Positions 1 to 9,329 of a stretch of 64,000 bases of DNA are shown here, piece after piece. The DNA comes from Bradyrhizobium jicamae (GTDB lineage: Bacteria; Pseudomonadota; Alphaproteobacteria; Rhizobiales; Xanthobacteraceae), in the NCBI RefSeq assembly GCF_001440395.1, contig NZ_LLXZ01000191.1:118734-182733 (forward strand). The letters are read 5' to 3'. The translations under genes were made by a program, and so were the position numbers. The notes under the pieces were generated by a model. The model made no database searches. It saw only the letters and a list, made by a program, of their open reading frames with translations, and was not told the DNA's origin. Positions within the stretch are counted from its first letter, which is position 1, and each line of letters starts with the position of its first letter.

Positions 1-19
1 TCTTTCTTCGCGTCGAGAG

Positions 20-49
20 ATGGATTGCTTCGCTGCGCTCGCAATGACG
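20..49. repeat. Right half of a palindromic intergenic repeat (GGATTGCTTCG...CTCGCAATGACG type)
   Basis: The segment reads TGGATTGCTTCG followed by CTCGCAATGACG. It matches the right arm of the complete element at 37648-37733, so it is probably the end of a copy whose left arm lies outside the window. Confidence 0.7.
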
Positions 50-61
50 GGTTAGCGACGC

Positions 62-1255
62 CTACTTCACCAGCGGACAGCCGGAATCCTTCGCGGCCGG
101 AAACGCCTTGTCGCCCGGCACCACGGCGAGCTGCTTGTAATAGTCCCACGGCTTCTTCGAATCCGCGGGCTTCTTGACCTCGAACAGATAGAGGTCGTGC
201 ACCATGCGGCCGTTTTCCAGCACCTTGCCGCCTTGCGCGAAATCGTCGTCGACCGGAAGCTCCTTCAGCTTCCTGGCCACCGCCTCGGTGTCCTTGGTGC
301 CGGCGGCCTTCACCGCCTTCAGATATTGCAGCGTCGCCGAATAGGTGCCGGCCTGGATCATGTTCGGCATGCGGCCGGTACGCTTGAAGAAGCGTTCGCC
401 GAGATTGCGGCTCCTGGGGTCGCGATCCCAGTAATAGCCTTCCGTCAGCACCAGGCCTTGCGCGGCGTCGAGCCCGAGGCCGTGCACGTCAGCCAGTGTC
501 ATCAGCAGTGCGGCGAGCTTCTGGCCACCCCTGACGATGCCGAACTCGGCCGCCTGCTTGATCGAATTGTTGGTGTCGAGACCGGCATTGGCGAGCCCGA
601 TGATCTTCGCCTTGGAGCTCTGCGCCTGCAGCAGGAAGGACGAGAAGTCCGACGCGTTCAGAGGCGTGCGGACCGAGCCGAGCACCTTGCCGCCCTTTTG
701 TTTGACGAAGTCGCTGGTGTCTTTTTCCAGCGCATAGCCGAAGGCATAATCCACGGTCAGAAAGAACCAGGTGTCGCCGCCGGATTCAACCAGCGCGCCA
801 CCAGTGCCGACCGCGAGCGCGTGCGTATCGTAGGCCCAGTGGAAGCCATAGGGCTGGCAGGCGTCGCCGGTCAGCCGCGACGTCGCCGCGCCGACGACGA
901 TATCGATCTTCTTCTTATCCCTGGAAAGCTCGTGGATCGCCAGCGCGACCGAGGACGTCGTCAGCTCCGTGATCATGTCGACGTTTTCAACGTCATACCA
1001 GCGCCGGGCAATGGCGACGGCGAGATCCGGCTTGTTCTGGTGGTCGGCGGAGATGACTTCGATCTTGTGGCCGAGCACCTCACCGCCGAAATCCTCGACC
1101 GCCATCTTGGCCGCCTCGAACGACCACTTGCCGCCGTAATCGGCGTAAACGCCGGATTGGTCATTGAGAATACCGATCTTGACGCCCTGCGCCGACGCCG
1201 GCGCGGCAAGCAAGAGACCACCCACTGCAACGGCGGCCAACAATCCCGACTTCAT
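62..1255 (-). CDS. ABC transporter substrate-binding protein, branched-chain amino acid (LivK) type
   Basis: Predicted periplasmic receptor of a type I (Leu/Ile/Val family) ABC importer, 397 aa, the usual length. The N-terminus is a Sec signal peptide ending near APASAQG. The mature part opens with VKIGILNDQSGVYADYGGK, the standard first strand and ligand-contact loop of the Peripl_BP_6 fold. GGGAGA sits just before the ATG. No permease or ATPase gene is adjacent inside the window; partners may lie to the left or be shared. Family members also bind aromatic acids, amides and urea, so the ligand cannot be stated. Confidence 0.85.
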   Translation of the reverse strand: MKSGLLAAVAVGGLLLAAPASAQGVKIGILNDQSGVYADYGGKWSFEAAKMAVEDFGGEVLGHKIEVISADHQNKPDLAVAIARRWYDVENVDMITELTTSSVALAIHELSRDKKKIDIVVGAATSRLTGDACQPYGFHWAYDTHALAVGTGGALVESGGDTWFFLTVDYAFGYALEKDTSDFVKQKGGKVLGSVRTPLNASDFSSFLLQAQSSKAKIIGLANAGLDTNNSIKQAAEFGIVRGGQKLAALLMTLADVHGLGLDAAQGLVLTEGYYWDRDPRSRNLGERFFKRTGRMPNMIQAGTYSATLQYLKAVKAAGTKDTEAVARKLKELPVDDDFAQGGKVLENGRMVHDLYLFEVKKPADSKKPWDYYKQLAVVPGDKAFPAAKDSGCPLVK

Positions 1256-1384
1256 TTTTTTCTCCCGGAATTTTTTGTCAGAGGAACGGGGGCGACATTA
1301 TTCAATAACCCCGCGGGTGCCCATCCATTTCGGATAGGCCAAAAGTATTGGGAACTTTGAAGCGGGGGCACGCCAGAACCTGTC

Positions 1385-1423
1385 CGTCGTTCCGGGGGCA
1401 CAGAGCGCGCGCCCGGAATGACG
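1385..1423. repeat. Short palindromic repeat (CGTTCCGG...CCGGAATGACG type)
   Basis: GTCGTTCCGGGGGC and GCCCGGAATGACGA form a hairpin-capable inverted repeat between the binding-protein gene and the RND pump gene. It shares both arms with the longer elements at 18627-18701 and 22422-22543 and looks like a minimal copy of that family. Confidence 0.7.
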
Positions 1424-1432
1424 AGAGTGAAT

Positions 1433-4400
1433 TCACACCGCAGCCGGCTTCTTGCCCTTCCCGTCCGCGAGATTGCGCACGATGACGTAGAAGATCGGCG
1501 TGAACACCAGTCCGAACAGCGTCACGCCCAGCATGCCAAAGAACACCGCGACGCCGACCGCCTGACGCATCTCGGAGCCGGAGCCCGACGAGATCACCAG
1601 CGGCAGCACGCCGAGGATGAAGGCGAACGACGTCATCAGGATCGGCCGCAGGCGTAGCCGGCAGGCTTCGATGACAGCCTCCAGCCGCGCTTTTCCTTCG
1701 AGCTCGATATCGCGAGCGAACTCGACGATCAGAATGGCGTTCTTGGCCGCGAGCCCCACCAGCACCACGAAACCGATCTGCGTGAGGATGTTGACGTCCT
1801 GCCCCATGATCCGCACGCCGACGGTAGCAGCGAGCAGGCACATCGGCACGATCAGGATGACGGCAAATGGCAGGCTCCACGAACCATATTGCGCCGCCAG
1901 TACGAGATACACGAACAGCACGCAGATCGGGAAGACGAGGAGACCAGTATTGCCGCCGGTAACCTGCTGATAGGAGAGATCGGTCCATTCGAACGCGAAG
2001 CCGGTCGGCAGTGTCTCGTCCGCCACCCGCTTCATGGTGTTGATGGCGGTTGTCGAACTGGTGCCCGGCAGGGTGTCGCCCTGCAATTCGGATGCGGGAT
2101 AGAGATTGTAGCGCGCGACGCGGTCGGGGCCCGATACATCGCGGAAGCTGACGACGCTGCCGAGCATCACCATGTCGCCGGCGGCGTTGCGGGTGCGTAG
2201 CCGCGCCAGATCGGACGTCTCCTTCCGGAACGGCAGATCGGCCTGCGCGGTCACGTGGTAGGTGCGGCCGAACAGGTTGAAGTCGTTGACATAGGACGAG
2301 CCGAAATAGGTCTGGATCGTGTCGGTGATATTGGCGATGGGAACGCCGAGCTTCTGCGCCTTGACGCGATCGATATCGACAAACAGTTGCGGCGTGTTGG
2401 CGGAAAACGGCGAGAACACCTGCGTCAGCCCCGGCGCCTTGCGCGCCGCGCCGACCAGTTCGTCGGTCGCCGCCGCCAGCATTTCCGAGCCGCGGCCCTG
2501 GCGATCCTGGATCCGCATGGTGAAGCCGCCGCCGGTGCCGATGCCCGGCACCGCGGGCGGCGGGATGACGATGATGAAGGCGCCCTGGATGCTCGCCAGC
2601 CGCTTGCGCAGCTCGCCGGCAATCGCCGTCGAGGACAGCCCCTTCTTGTGGCGCTCCTCCGGATCTTCGAACACGGGGAATAACGCGGCCGCGTTGCTCG
2701 CCTGCGTACGGGTCGCGCCCGAGAAGCCGGCAAACGCCGCGACGCGAACGATGCCGGGCGTATCCAGCGCAATCCGCTCGATCTCGCGGACCACCTCGGT
2801 GGTGCGCGCCAGCGAGGCCGCGCCCGGCAATTGCACGGAGACGATGACGTAACCGCGATCCTGCGCCGGGATGAAGCCCTGCGGCGTGGTCATCAAGAGC
2901 CATCCGGCGCTGCCGATCAGCGCCGCATAGATCACCAGCATCACCACCGCGTGGTGGATGACGAAATCGGCGGCGCGGGCATAGCCGTGTGCCAGCCGGT
3001 CGAAGCCGCGATTGAACACACCGGTAAAGGCGTCCCAGCCGCGGGCGATGAAATTCCAGCGCGCCGGCGGCCTCTTGTCCGCATGTGGCTGCAGGATCAG
3101 CGAGGCCAGTGCTGGCGACAGCGTCAGCGAACAGAAGCAGGAAATCGCGGTCGCGACTGCGATCGTCACCGCAAACTGCTGGAAGAACTGCCCGGAGATG
3201 CCGCCGAGGAATGCCGTCGGCACGAACACCGCGCACAGCACCAGCGCGATCGAGACCAGCGCGCTGCCGACCTCGTCCATGGTGCGGAGCGCGGCGTCGC
3301 GCCGGCTCATGCCATGCTCGAGATGGCGCTCGACATTCTCGACCACCACAATGGCGTCGTCGACCACGATTCCGACCGCCAGCACGAGGCCGAACAGCGT
3401 GAGATTGTTGATCGAGAACCCGAGCGCCGCCATCACCGCAAAGGTGCCGACCAGCGAGACCGGAATGGCGATGATCGGGATGATCGCCGGGCGCCAGCCC
3501 TGCAAGAACACCAGCACGACGATCACGACCAGCGCCATCGCCTCGTAGATCGTCTTGATCAGTTCGCTGACGGATTGCGCAATGAATTCGGTCGGGTTGT
3601 AGCCGATATTGTAGTCGAGCCCTTTCGGGAAGCTGGTCTTCAACCGCTCCATGGTGTCGGAAATATTCTTGGCGGTCGCCAGCGCGTTGGAGCCCGGCCG
3701 CTGCGTCACCAGCATGGCGACGGCGGATTTTCGCAGTAGGAAGCTGTTGGTCGAATAGGCCAGCGCGCCGAGTTCGATCCGCGCGACGTCGCGCAGCCTG
3801 ACCGTGCGCCCGTCCGCGCCGGCCTTGACCACGATCTCCTCGAACTGTTTCGGGTCTTTCAAACGGCCGGTAAAGGTCAGGTTCGGCGAGAAGGCGCGGT
3901 CGGAAATCGGCGGCTCCGCGATCTGGCCGCCCGCGATCTGCACGTTTTGCGAGCGGATCGCCGCGACCACCTCGGCCGCGGTCAGTCCCAGCGAGGAGAT
4001 TTTCTCGGGATCAAGCCACAGCCGCATCGAATAATCGCGCGCGCCGAATATCTGGATGTCGCCGACGCCGTCGAGCCGGAGCAACTGGTCGCGGACCTGC
4101 AGCAGCGCGTAGTTGGAAATGTAAAGCTGGTCGAACGTGTCGTCCGGCGACAGCATGAACACGACCATCAAGATGTCGGGGCTGTTCTTGCGGGTGACGA
4201 CGCCGTTGCGCTGCACCTCCTCGGGCAGACGCGGCTGCGCGATCGCGACGCGGTTCTGCACCAGCACCTGGGCCTTGTCGAGATCGGTGCCGAGCTTGAA
4301 GGTAACGGTGATCGTCAACTGCCCGTTCGAGGTGGCCTGGCTGTAGAGATACAGCATGTCCTCGACGCCGTTGATCTCCTGCTCGATCGGCGCTGCGACC

Positions 4401-4585
4401 GTGTCGGAGACGGTCTGCGCCGATGCGCCCGGATATTGCGTGGTGACCGTCACCGTCGGCGGCACCACTTGCGGATATTCCGAGACCGGCAGCGTGGTGT
4501 AGGCGATCGCGCCGACAATCAGCAGCACGATCGACAGCACCATCGCCAGGATGGGCTGGTTGATGGAGAGACGGCCGAGATTCAT
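1433..4585 (-). CDS. RND multidrug efflux pump, HAE1 (AcrB/MexB) family permease
   Basis: Inner-membrane proton/drug antiporter of a tripartite efflux system, 1050 aa, full length for AcrB-type pumps. It starts MNLGRLSINQPILAMV (TM1), has two large periplasmic loops after TM1 and TM7, and keeps the proton-relay residues: the DD pair in VGIVVDDAIVVVENV (TM4) and the Lys in VGLAAKNAILIVEFA (TM10). The start codon overlaps the last 4 bases of the adaptor gene (ATGA), indicating translational coupling. No outer-membrane factor follows, so a TolC-like protein encoded elsewhere is presumably used. The substrate range cannot be read from sequence. Confidence 0.95.
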   Translation of the reverse strand: MNLGRLSINQPILAMVLSIVLLIVGAIAYTTLPVSEYPQVVPPTVTVTTQYPGASAQTVSDTVAAPIEQEINGVEDMLYLYSQATSNGQLTITVTFKLGTDLDKAQVLVQNRVAIAQPRLPEEVQRNGVVTRKNSPDILMVVFMLSPDDTFDQLYISNYALLQVRDQLLRLDGVGDIQIFGARDYSMRLWLDPEKISSLGLTAAEVVAAIRSQNVQIAGGQIAEPPISDRAFSPNLTFTGRLKDPKQFEEIVVKAGADGRTVRLRDVARIELGALAYSTNSFLLRKSAVAMLVTQRPGSNALATAKNISDTMERLKTSFPKGLDYNIGYNPTEFIAQSVSELIKTIYEAMALVVIVVLVFLQGWRPAIIPIIAIPVSLVGTFAVMAALGFSINNLTLFGLVLAVGIVVDDAIVVVENVERHLEHGMSRRDAALRTMDEVGSALVSIALVLCAVFVPTAFLGGISGQFFQQFAVTIAVATAISCFCSLTLSPALASLILQPHADKRPPARWNFIARGWDAFTGVFNRGFDRLAHGYARAADFVIHHAVVMLVIYAALIGSAGWLLMTTPQGFIPAQDRGYVIVSVQLPGAASLARTTEVVREIERIALDTPGIVRVAAFAGFSGATRTQASNAAALFPVFEDPEERHKKGLSSTAIAGELRKRLASIQGAFIIVIPPPAVPGIGTGGGFTMRIQDRQGRGSEMLAAATDELVGAARKAPGLTQVFSPFSANTPQLFVDIDRVKAQKLGVPIANITDTIQTYFGSSYVNDFNLFGRTYHVTAQADLPFRKETSDLARLRTRNAAGDMVMLGSVVSFRDVSGPDRVARYNLYPASELQGDTLPGTSSTTAINTMKRVADETLPTGFAFEWTDLSYQQVTGGNTGLLVFPICVLFVYLVLAAQYGSWSLPFAVILIVPMCLLAATVGVRIMGQDVNILTQIGFVVLVGLAAKNAILIVEFARDIELEGKARLEAVIEACRLRLRPILMTSFAFILGVLPLVISSGSGSEMRQAVGVAVFFGMLGVTLFGLVFTPIFYVIVRNLADGKGKKPAAV

Positions 4586-5796
4586 GTCTTGCCACCGGCC
4601 GGCTTGACCTCGGCCGTATGTGGGTTGACTTTCGCCCCCACCCGCGCCCGCTGCAGGCCGTCGATGATCACGCGATCTTCGGCCTTGAGGCCGTCGCGGA
4701 TCACGCGCAGCCCCTCATCGAGCGGCCCAAGCACGACTTGCCGCTCCTCGACCGTGTTGTCGTCCTTGACGACGAAGACGACCTTGCGCGACTGGTCGGT
4801 CGCAATAGCCGTATCCGGCAACAGCAAGGCTTCGTAGGGCGAGCTGCCGATGATCCGGACGCGGCCGAACTGGCCGGGAAGGATCGAAAGATCCTTGTTC
4901 GGAATGACCGCGCGGCTGCGCAGCGTGCCGGTCGAGGCGTCGAGGCGATTGTCGAGGAAATCCATCTTGCCGTCATGCGAGGGCTTGGTCTCGCCCGTCA
5001 GCGTCACCTGCACCGGATTTGGCGTATCGCGCGAGCTCGGCCGCTTGCCTTCAAACCAGAGCTTGCTGTTGCGCTGGTAGGTCGCCTCATCGACGTCGAA
5101 ATAGATGTAGATCGGATCGAGCGAGACGATCGAGGTCAGTAGCGTGGCGCCGCCCTCGGAGCCCTGCACCAGATTGCCCGGCGTGACGAGATGCCGGCTG
5201 ACGCGGCCGGTGATCGGCGCCATTACGTGGGTGAATTCGATATTGAGCTTGGCGGCCTTGAGCGCGCCCTCGGCCTGCATCTCCGCTGCGCGCGCCGCCT
5301 GCAGCGTCTGGCGGCGTTGATCCACGATGGAATCAGACACGGCTTGTGTCTGGTTCAATGTCAGCGCGCGGTCGAGTTCGCGCCTGGCAAGCTCCCCCCT
5401 CGCGCGCGCGTCCGACAACTGGCCGTCGGCCTGCTCGGCGACCGCCTCGAACGGACGGGCATCGATCACGTAAAGCAGATCGCCTGCGCGCACGATGGCG
5501 CCGTCGCGGAATTCGACCGATGTCACGAAGCCGCCGACGCGGGCGCGGACCTGGACTTCCTGCACCGCCTCGAACCGGCCGGTGAATTCATCCCAATCCG
5601 TCACCGTGCGTTTCACCGGCTGCGCCACCGTGACCGCCGGCGCCGGTGGAGCCGCCTGTTGCGCCGGCTTGTTGTCGCAGGCGGACAGCCCCAGCGCGAG
5701 TAGCGGGGCTAACCACCTGAAATGGCGTAGTGAGTGAATGCTGATGTTGGCCGGTGCGGCCGGACTTTCCAATTGCTCGGTCGTGCTCAATCCCAT
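4582..5796 (-). CDS. RND efflux periplasmic adaptor (membrane fusion) lipoprotein
   Basis: The adaptor links the inner-membrane pump to an outer-membrane channel. I chose the ATG at 5796 (404 aa) because it has AGGAGAG just upstream and places a lipobox (LGLSACDN) about 40 residues in; a longer reading to 5961 adds a tail unlike the family. After the lipidated Cys comes a Pro/Ala linker, then the barrel-sandwich lipoyl half-motif (VQVRARVGGFV), an alpha-hairpin, the second lipoyl half (APITGRVS) and beta-barrel and membrane-proximal domains. It is the first gene of a two-gene operon. The lipobox sits behind an unusually long N-region, so lipidation is likely but not certain. Confidence 0.9.
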   Translation of the reverse strand: MGLSTTEQLESPAAPANISIHSLRHFRWLAPLLALGLSACDNKPAQQAAPPAPAVTVAQPVKRTVTDWDEFTGRFEAVQEVQVRARVGGFVTSVEFRDGAIVRAGDLLYVIDARPFEAVAEQADGQLSDARARGELARRELDRALTLNQTQAVSDSIVDQRRQTLQAARAAEMQAEGALKAAKLNIEFTHVMAPITGRVSRHLVTPGNLVQGSEGGATLLTSIVSLDPIYIYFDVDEATYQRNSKLWFEGKRPSSRDTPNPVQVTLTGETKPSHDGKMDFLDNRLDASTGTLRSRAVIPNKDLSILPGQFGRVRIIGSSPYEALLLPDTAIATDQSRKVVFVVKDDNTVEERQVVLGPLDEGLRVIRDGLKAEDRVIIDGLQRARVGAKVNPHTAEVKPAGGKT

Positions 5797-6326
5797 CTCT
5801 CCTGCACTCACTACATCCTGATCGATGGAAGCGGCTGCCGTGGAACCTTGAAGGCGGAGGCCACAGATGTGATCGGTTCCCAGTCTCGTCAAGAACCCGG
5901 CGGGATCAAGCACAATCGTTATGCACCCTGGTAGACAACGCCCTGCGCGACGCGATTTCATGCTTTCCGCACTGCGGTGAAGGCGGGATCCGTTGCGACG
6001 AAGCGCCAGCTAACCGTCGCCTGATGACGAAAACGTGACAGATACAGGGGCATCTCGCAGCCCCGCCCTCTCGTCATTCCGAGAGAGCGACGGGGATGCT
6101 CATTCGCAGGATGGGTGGAGCCAACGGGTCGCGCGAACGCGCGCCCGATGACAGGCTCCGCGATACCCATCAGCACCGGTGCGCATGGCGATGGGTATCG
6201 CTGCGCTCCACCCATCCTACGAAACGTGCCCGCATCATCTTCGGGCATGACGCCGCGAATTTCCTCCGCTAACCTTGCTGGCCAAGGCCCGCGACAAGGG
6301 CCGGAAAATGTCCGGGGAGGACAAGC
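5797..6326. other. 530 bp intergenic region between divergent operons
   Basis: It separates the RND operon from the alcohol dehydrogenase operon and should hold both promoters. I could not assign -35/-10 boxes with confidence. Its one clear structure is the nested inverted repeat at 6109-6217. Open frames here have no Shine-Dalgarno sequence and no family resemblance. Confidence 0.5.
6109..6217. repeat. Nested double inverted repeat (GGATGGGTGGAGC family)
   Basis: The outer arms GGATGGGTGGAGC (6109-6121) and GCTCCACCCATCC (6205-6217) are perfect. Inner arms GATACCCATC (6162-6171) and GATGGGTATC (6190-6199) are also perfect, so the element can fold as a stem carrying a second stem. It lacks coding signals. 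The layout parallels the element at 40739-40834. Confidence 0.85.
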
Positions 6327-7481
6327 GTGTACAGAGGGCGTGTCGTGTTCGGCGCCATGGATGAGGTCGTGTTCGGGCGGCCGGCGTCCGAGGCGCTCGT
6401 CGAGCAGTTGAACCGGCTCGGCGCTACACGCGCCTTTCTGATGGTCAGCGGCACCCTCAACCGCCAAACCGATGTGATCGACAACATTCGCCGCGCGCTG
6501 GGGCCGCGCTGCGCCGGCACCTTCGACGCGATGCCGCCGCATACGCCTCGCTCTGCCGTCATCGCCGCGAGCGAACAGGCCCGCGCCGCTGACGCCGACC
6601 TCATCGTTACCATCGGTGGCGGCTCCATCACCGACGGCGCCAAGGCGGTGCAGCTTTGCCTTGCCAATGACATCCGTAAGCCCGAAGACATCGACCGGAT
6701 CAAGGCCGGTCGCGGCGGCTCGCCGCAATTGGCCTCGCCGACCGTGCGCCAGGTCAGTGTGCCGACGACGATTGCCGGCGGCGAGTTCTCCGCCACCGCC
6801 GGCGTCACCAACGAGAAGACCCGGGTCAAGGAAGGGCTGCGCCATCCACTGATCATGCCGCGCGCGGTGATCCTCGATCCCTGGCTCAGCCTGCACACGC
6901 CGGAATGGCTGTGGCTCTCGACCGGCATCCGCGCCGTCGACCATTGCGTCGAGGGCGTCTGCTCGCGCGAGGCGCACCCTTATGGCGACGCGCAGGCGCT
7001 GAGGGGCCTGTCGATGCTGGCGCAGGCATTGCCGCGGGTAAAGGCGGATGCCAAAGACCTCGACGCGCGCATGGATTGCCAGATCGGAACCTGGCTTTCG
7101 ACCGGACCATTGGCTTCGGGAGTGCCGATGGGCGCCAGCCACGGCATCGGCTACGTGCTCGGCGCCGAGTTCGGCGTTCCGCACGGCTACACCTCCTGCG
7201 TGATGCTGCCCTCGGTGATGCGCTGGAACAAGACGGTGAATGCCGAACGTCAGGCGCTGGTCGCGGCCGCCATGGGGCACCCGAACGAGGACGCCGGCGG
7301 CGTGCTCGACCGCTTCATTCGCAGCCTCGGCATGCCGCGCAGCCTGCGCGACGTCAAAGTCGGCTCTGAGCATTTCGACCGTATCGCGGAGGCCGCGATG
7401 GCAACGCCCTGGGTGCCGCGCAATCCGCGCAAGATCGAGGGACCGGCGCAGGTGCGCGAAATTCTGGACATGGCCGCGTAG
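6327..7481 (+). CDS. Iron-containing alcohol dehydrogenase / maleylacetate reductase-like enzyme
   Basis: NAD(P)H-dependent oxidoreductase of the Fe-ADH superfamily, 384 aa. GTG start 6 bp after GGGGAGG. Visible features are the nucleotide-binding GGGSITDGAK (about residue 93) and metal-site histidines in AVDHCVEG, ASHGIGYVLG and VPHGYTS. The usual first metal ligand (Asp in GMDALTH-type motifs) is Arg here (GIRAVDH), so metal use may differ. The closest groups I can name are maleylacetate reductases and short Fe-ADHs. It is followed 16 bp later by an acyl-CoA synthetase and then an ABC importer, which suggests work on an imported compound that is later activated with CoA. The substrate is unknown. 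Confidence 0.8.
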   Translation: MYRGRVVFGAMDEVVFGRPASEALVEQLNRLGATRAFLMVSGTLNRQTDVIDNIRRALGPRCAGTFDAMPPHTPRSAVIAASEQARAADADLIVTIGGGSITDGAKAVQLCLANDIRKPEDIDRIKAGRGGSPQLASPTVRQVSVPTTIAGGEFSATAGVTNEKTRVKEGLRHPLIMPRAVILDPWLSLHTPEWLWLSTGIRAVDHCVEGVCSREAHPYGDAQALRGLSMLAQALPRVKADAKDLDARMDCQIGTWLSTGPLASGVPMGASHGIGYVLGAEFGVPHGYTSCVMLPSVMRWNKTVNAERQALVAAAMGHPNEDAGGVLDRFIRSLGMPRSLRDVKVGSEHFDRIAEAAMATPWVPRNPRKIEGPAQVREILDMAA

Positions 7482-7497
7482 GGAGAGCGAACTCGAG

Positions 7498-9048
7498 ATG
7501 TACACCGGCAAGCACGTTCATCTTCGCCCGCTGCAGCCCGCGTTCATCATGGCGAGCACCGGCGAAACCGTTACCTATCGCGAACTGGACGCCCGCTCGA
7601 ACCGGCTGGCGCATCTGTTTCGCCGTCGCGGCCTCAAGCGGCTCGACCACTATTCGATCTTCATGGAGAACAACAGCCGCTACTTCGAAGCCTGCGGCGC
7701 CGGCGAACGCTCGGGCCTCTATTACACCTGCGTGAACTCCTATCTGACGGCGAGCGAGCTCGCCTACATCCTGACCAACAGCGAATCGCGCGTCCTCATC
7801 ACGTCCAGGGAAAAACTCGATGTGGCGCGCGAGGCGCTGAAGGAATGCGCCAAGGTCGAACTCTGCATCGTTGCCGATGGCGAAGGCGAAAGTGATCGCA
7901 TCGTCGGCCTGCAAGAGGTAACGGCCAGCTTGCCGCACACGCCGATATCAGACGAGTGTGTTGGCACCGCGATGCTTTATTCCTCCGGCACCACCGGCCG
8001 CCCGAAGGGGATTCTGCGCCCGCTGCCGGAACTGCCGGCCGATCAGCAATTGCCGCTGTTCGATTTCCTGGTGAAGATCTGGCAGTACCGCGAGGGCATG
8101 ATCTATTTGTCGCCGGCGCCGCTCTACCACTCGGCACCGCAGGCCGCCGTCAACCTCACGATCAAGATGGGCGGCACCGTCATCATCATGGAGCGGTTCG
8201 ATCCCGAACATTATCTCGAACTGATTCCGAAATGGGGCGTGACGCACACCCAGCTCGTGCCGACGATGTTCTCGCGCATGCTGAAACTGCCCGCGGAAGT
8301 GCGCAATCGCTACGACCTCTCTTCCCTCGAGATTGCGATCCACGCGGCGGCGCCCTGCCCTGCCGCCGTAAAGGACGACATCATCAAATGGTGGGGCCCG
8401 ATCATTCACGAATATTATGGCGCCACCGAAGGGCTCGGTTTCACCTCCTGCGACAGCGAGCAATGGCTGGCCCATCGCGGCACTGTCGGCCGAGTGCTGC
8501 TCGGCGACCTGCATATTCTCGACGAGAACATGAAAGCGTGCCCGGTCGGCACGGCGGGCACGGTGTGGTTCAAGACCGCCACGCCGTTCGAATATTTCAA
8601 CGATCCGGTCAAGACCCAGGAGGCCCGGTCGGCCGATGGCACCATGAGCACGGTCGGCGACGTCGGCTATGTCGACGATGACGGCTATCTCTATCTGACC
8701 GACCGCGCGACCTTCATGATCATCTCCGGCGGCGTGAACATCTATCCGCAGGAATGCGAGAACCTGCTGATCACCCATCCCAAGATCGCCGATGCCGCGG
8801 TGTTCGGTGTGCCCAACCCGGATCTCGGCGAGGAGGTGAAGGCCGTGGTGCAGCCGATGCCGGGCGTTTCGCCGGGGCAGGAACTGGCCGACGAGCTGAT
8901 CGCCTTCTGCAGCCAGTCGCTGTCGCGCCAGAAAGTGCCGCGCTCGATCGATTTCGAGGCGGAACTGCCGCGGTTGCCGACCGGCAAGCTCTACAAACGC
9001 CTGCTACGGGATCGCTACTGGGGCAACAAGACGTCGCGGATCGTCTGA
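7498..9048 (+). CDS. AMP-dependent acyl-CoA synthetase/ligase
   Basis: Adenylate-forming enzyme that activates a carboxylic acid to its CoA thioester, 516 aa. The start is the ATG at 7498, preceded by GGGAGAG; the open frame runs further upstream only inside the previous gene. Core motifs in order: YSSGTTGRPKG (P-loop), YYGATEG, TVGDVGYVDDDGYLY (ANL motif with the adenosine-binding Asp), LTDR hinge and the catalytic C-terminal Lys in PTGKLYKR. It is probably cotranscribed with the upstream dehydrogenase and downstream transporter. About 280 bp with no recognisable gene separates it from the binding-protein gene, so an extra promoter there is possible. Confidence 0.9.
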   Translation: MYTGKHVHLRPLQPAFIMASTGETVTYRELDARSNRLAHLFRRRGLKRLDHYSIFMENNSRYFEACGAGERSGLYYTCVNSYLTASELAYILTNSESRVLITSREKLDVAREALKECAKVELCIVADGEGESDRIVGLQEVTASLPHTPISDECVGTAMLYSSGTTGRPKGILRPLPELPADQQLPLFDFLVKIWQYREGMIYLSPAPLYHSAPQAAVNLTIKMGGTVIIMERFDPEHYLELIPKWGVTHTQLVPTMFSRMLKLPAEVRNRYDLSSLEIAIHAAAPCPAAVKDDIIKWWGPIIHEYYGATEGLGFTSCDSEQWLAHRGTVGRVLLGDLHILDENMKACPVGTAGTVWFKTATPFEYFNDPVKTQEARSADGTMSTVGDVGYVDDDGYLYLTDRATFMIISGGVNIYPQECENLLITHPKIADAAVFGVPNPDLGEEVKAVVQPMPGVSPGQELADELIAFCSQSLSRQKVPRSIDFEAELPRLPTGKLYKRLLRDRYWGNKTSRIV

Positions 9049-9329
9049 AGATGCGACGATGTGAGATGCCCAGCGCAAACGTCGCGATATCACGTGGTGC
9101 GGTGCATCATCGGGTGAGGCATTTTGGCGCGAGCCGCGCGCGGCTGCACTGCAACGAGCCCGCCGGCTTCGCGGAAAACGGGCCAGACGGCGCGCACGTT
9201 CCGCCGCACGGATTTCGATTACGCCGAATTGCCAACTTCAGCACAGGCTTGCCCGGTTGCCCGGACGGATCGTCATGCTATCGTCCCGTGCAATCGGCCA
9301 GTTGAGACCGAAATAAAGTGGAGGAGACC

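Noticed and set aside
197..1360. 387-codon plus-strand frame opposite the binding-protein gene
   Set aside because: Antisense shadow: it mirrors a gene with a signal peptide and clear family blocks and itself shows none.
1302..3236. Very long minus-strand frame of 644 codons overlapping the RND pump
   Set aside because: It is out of frame with the pump, Arg/Gly/His-rich as expected for a shadow frame in GC-rich DNA, and has no family motifs.
5797..5961. Longer start for the RND adaptor
   Set aside because: The added 55 residues are unlike the family, and a Shine-Dalgarno sequence with a lipobox at normal spacing supports the ATG at 5796.
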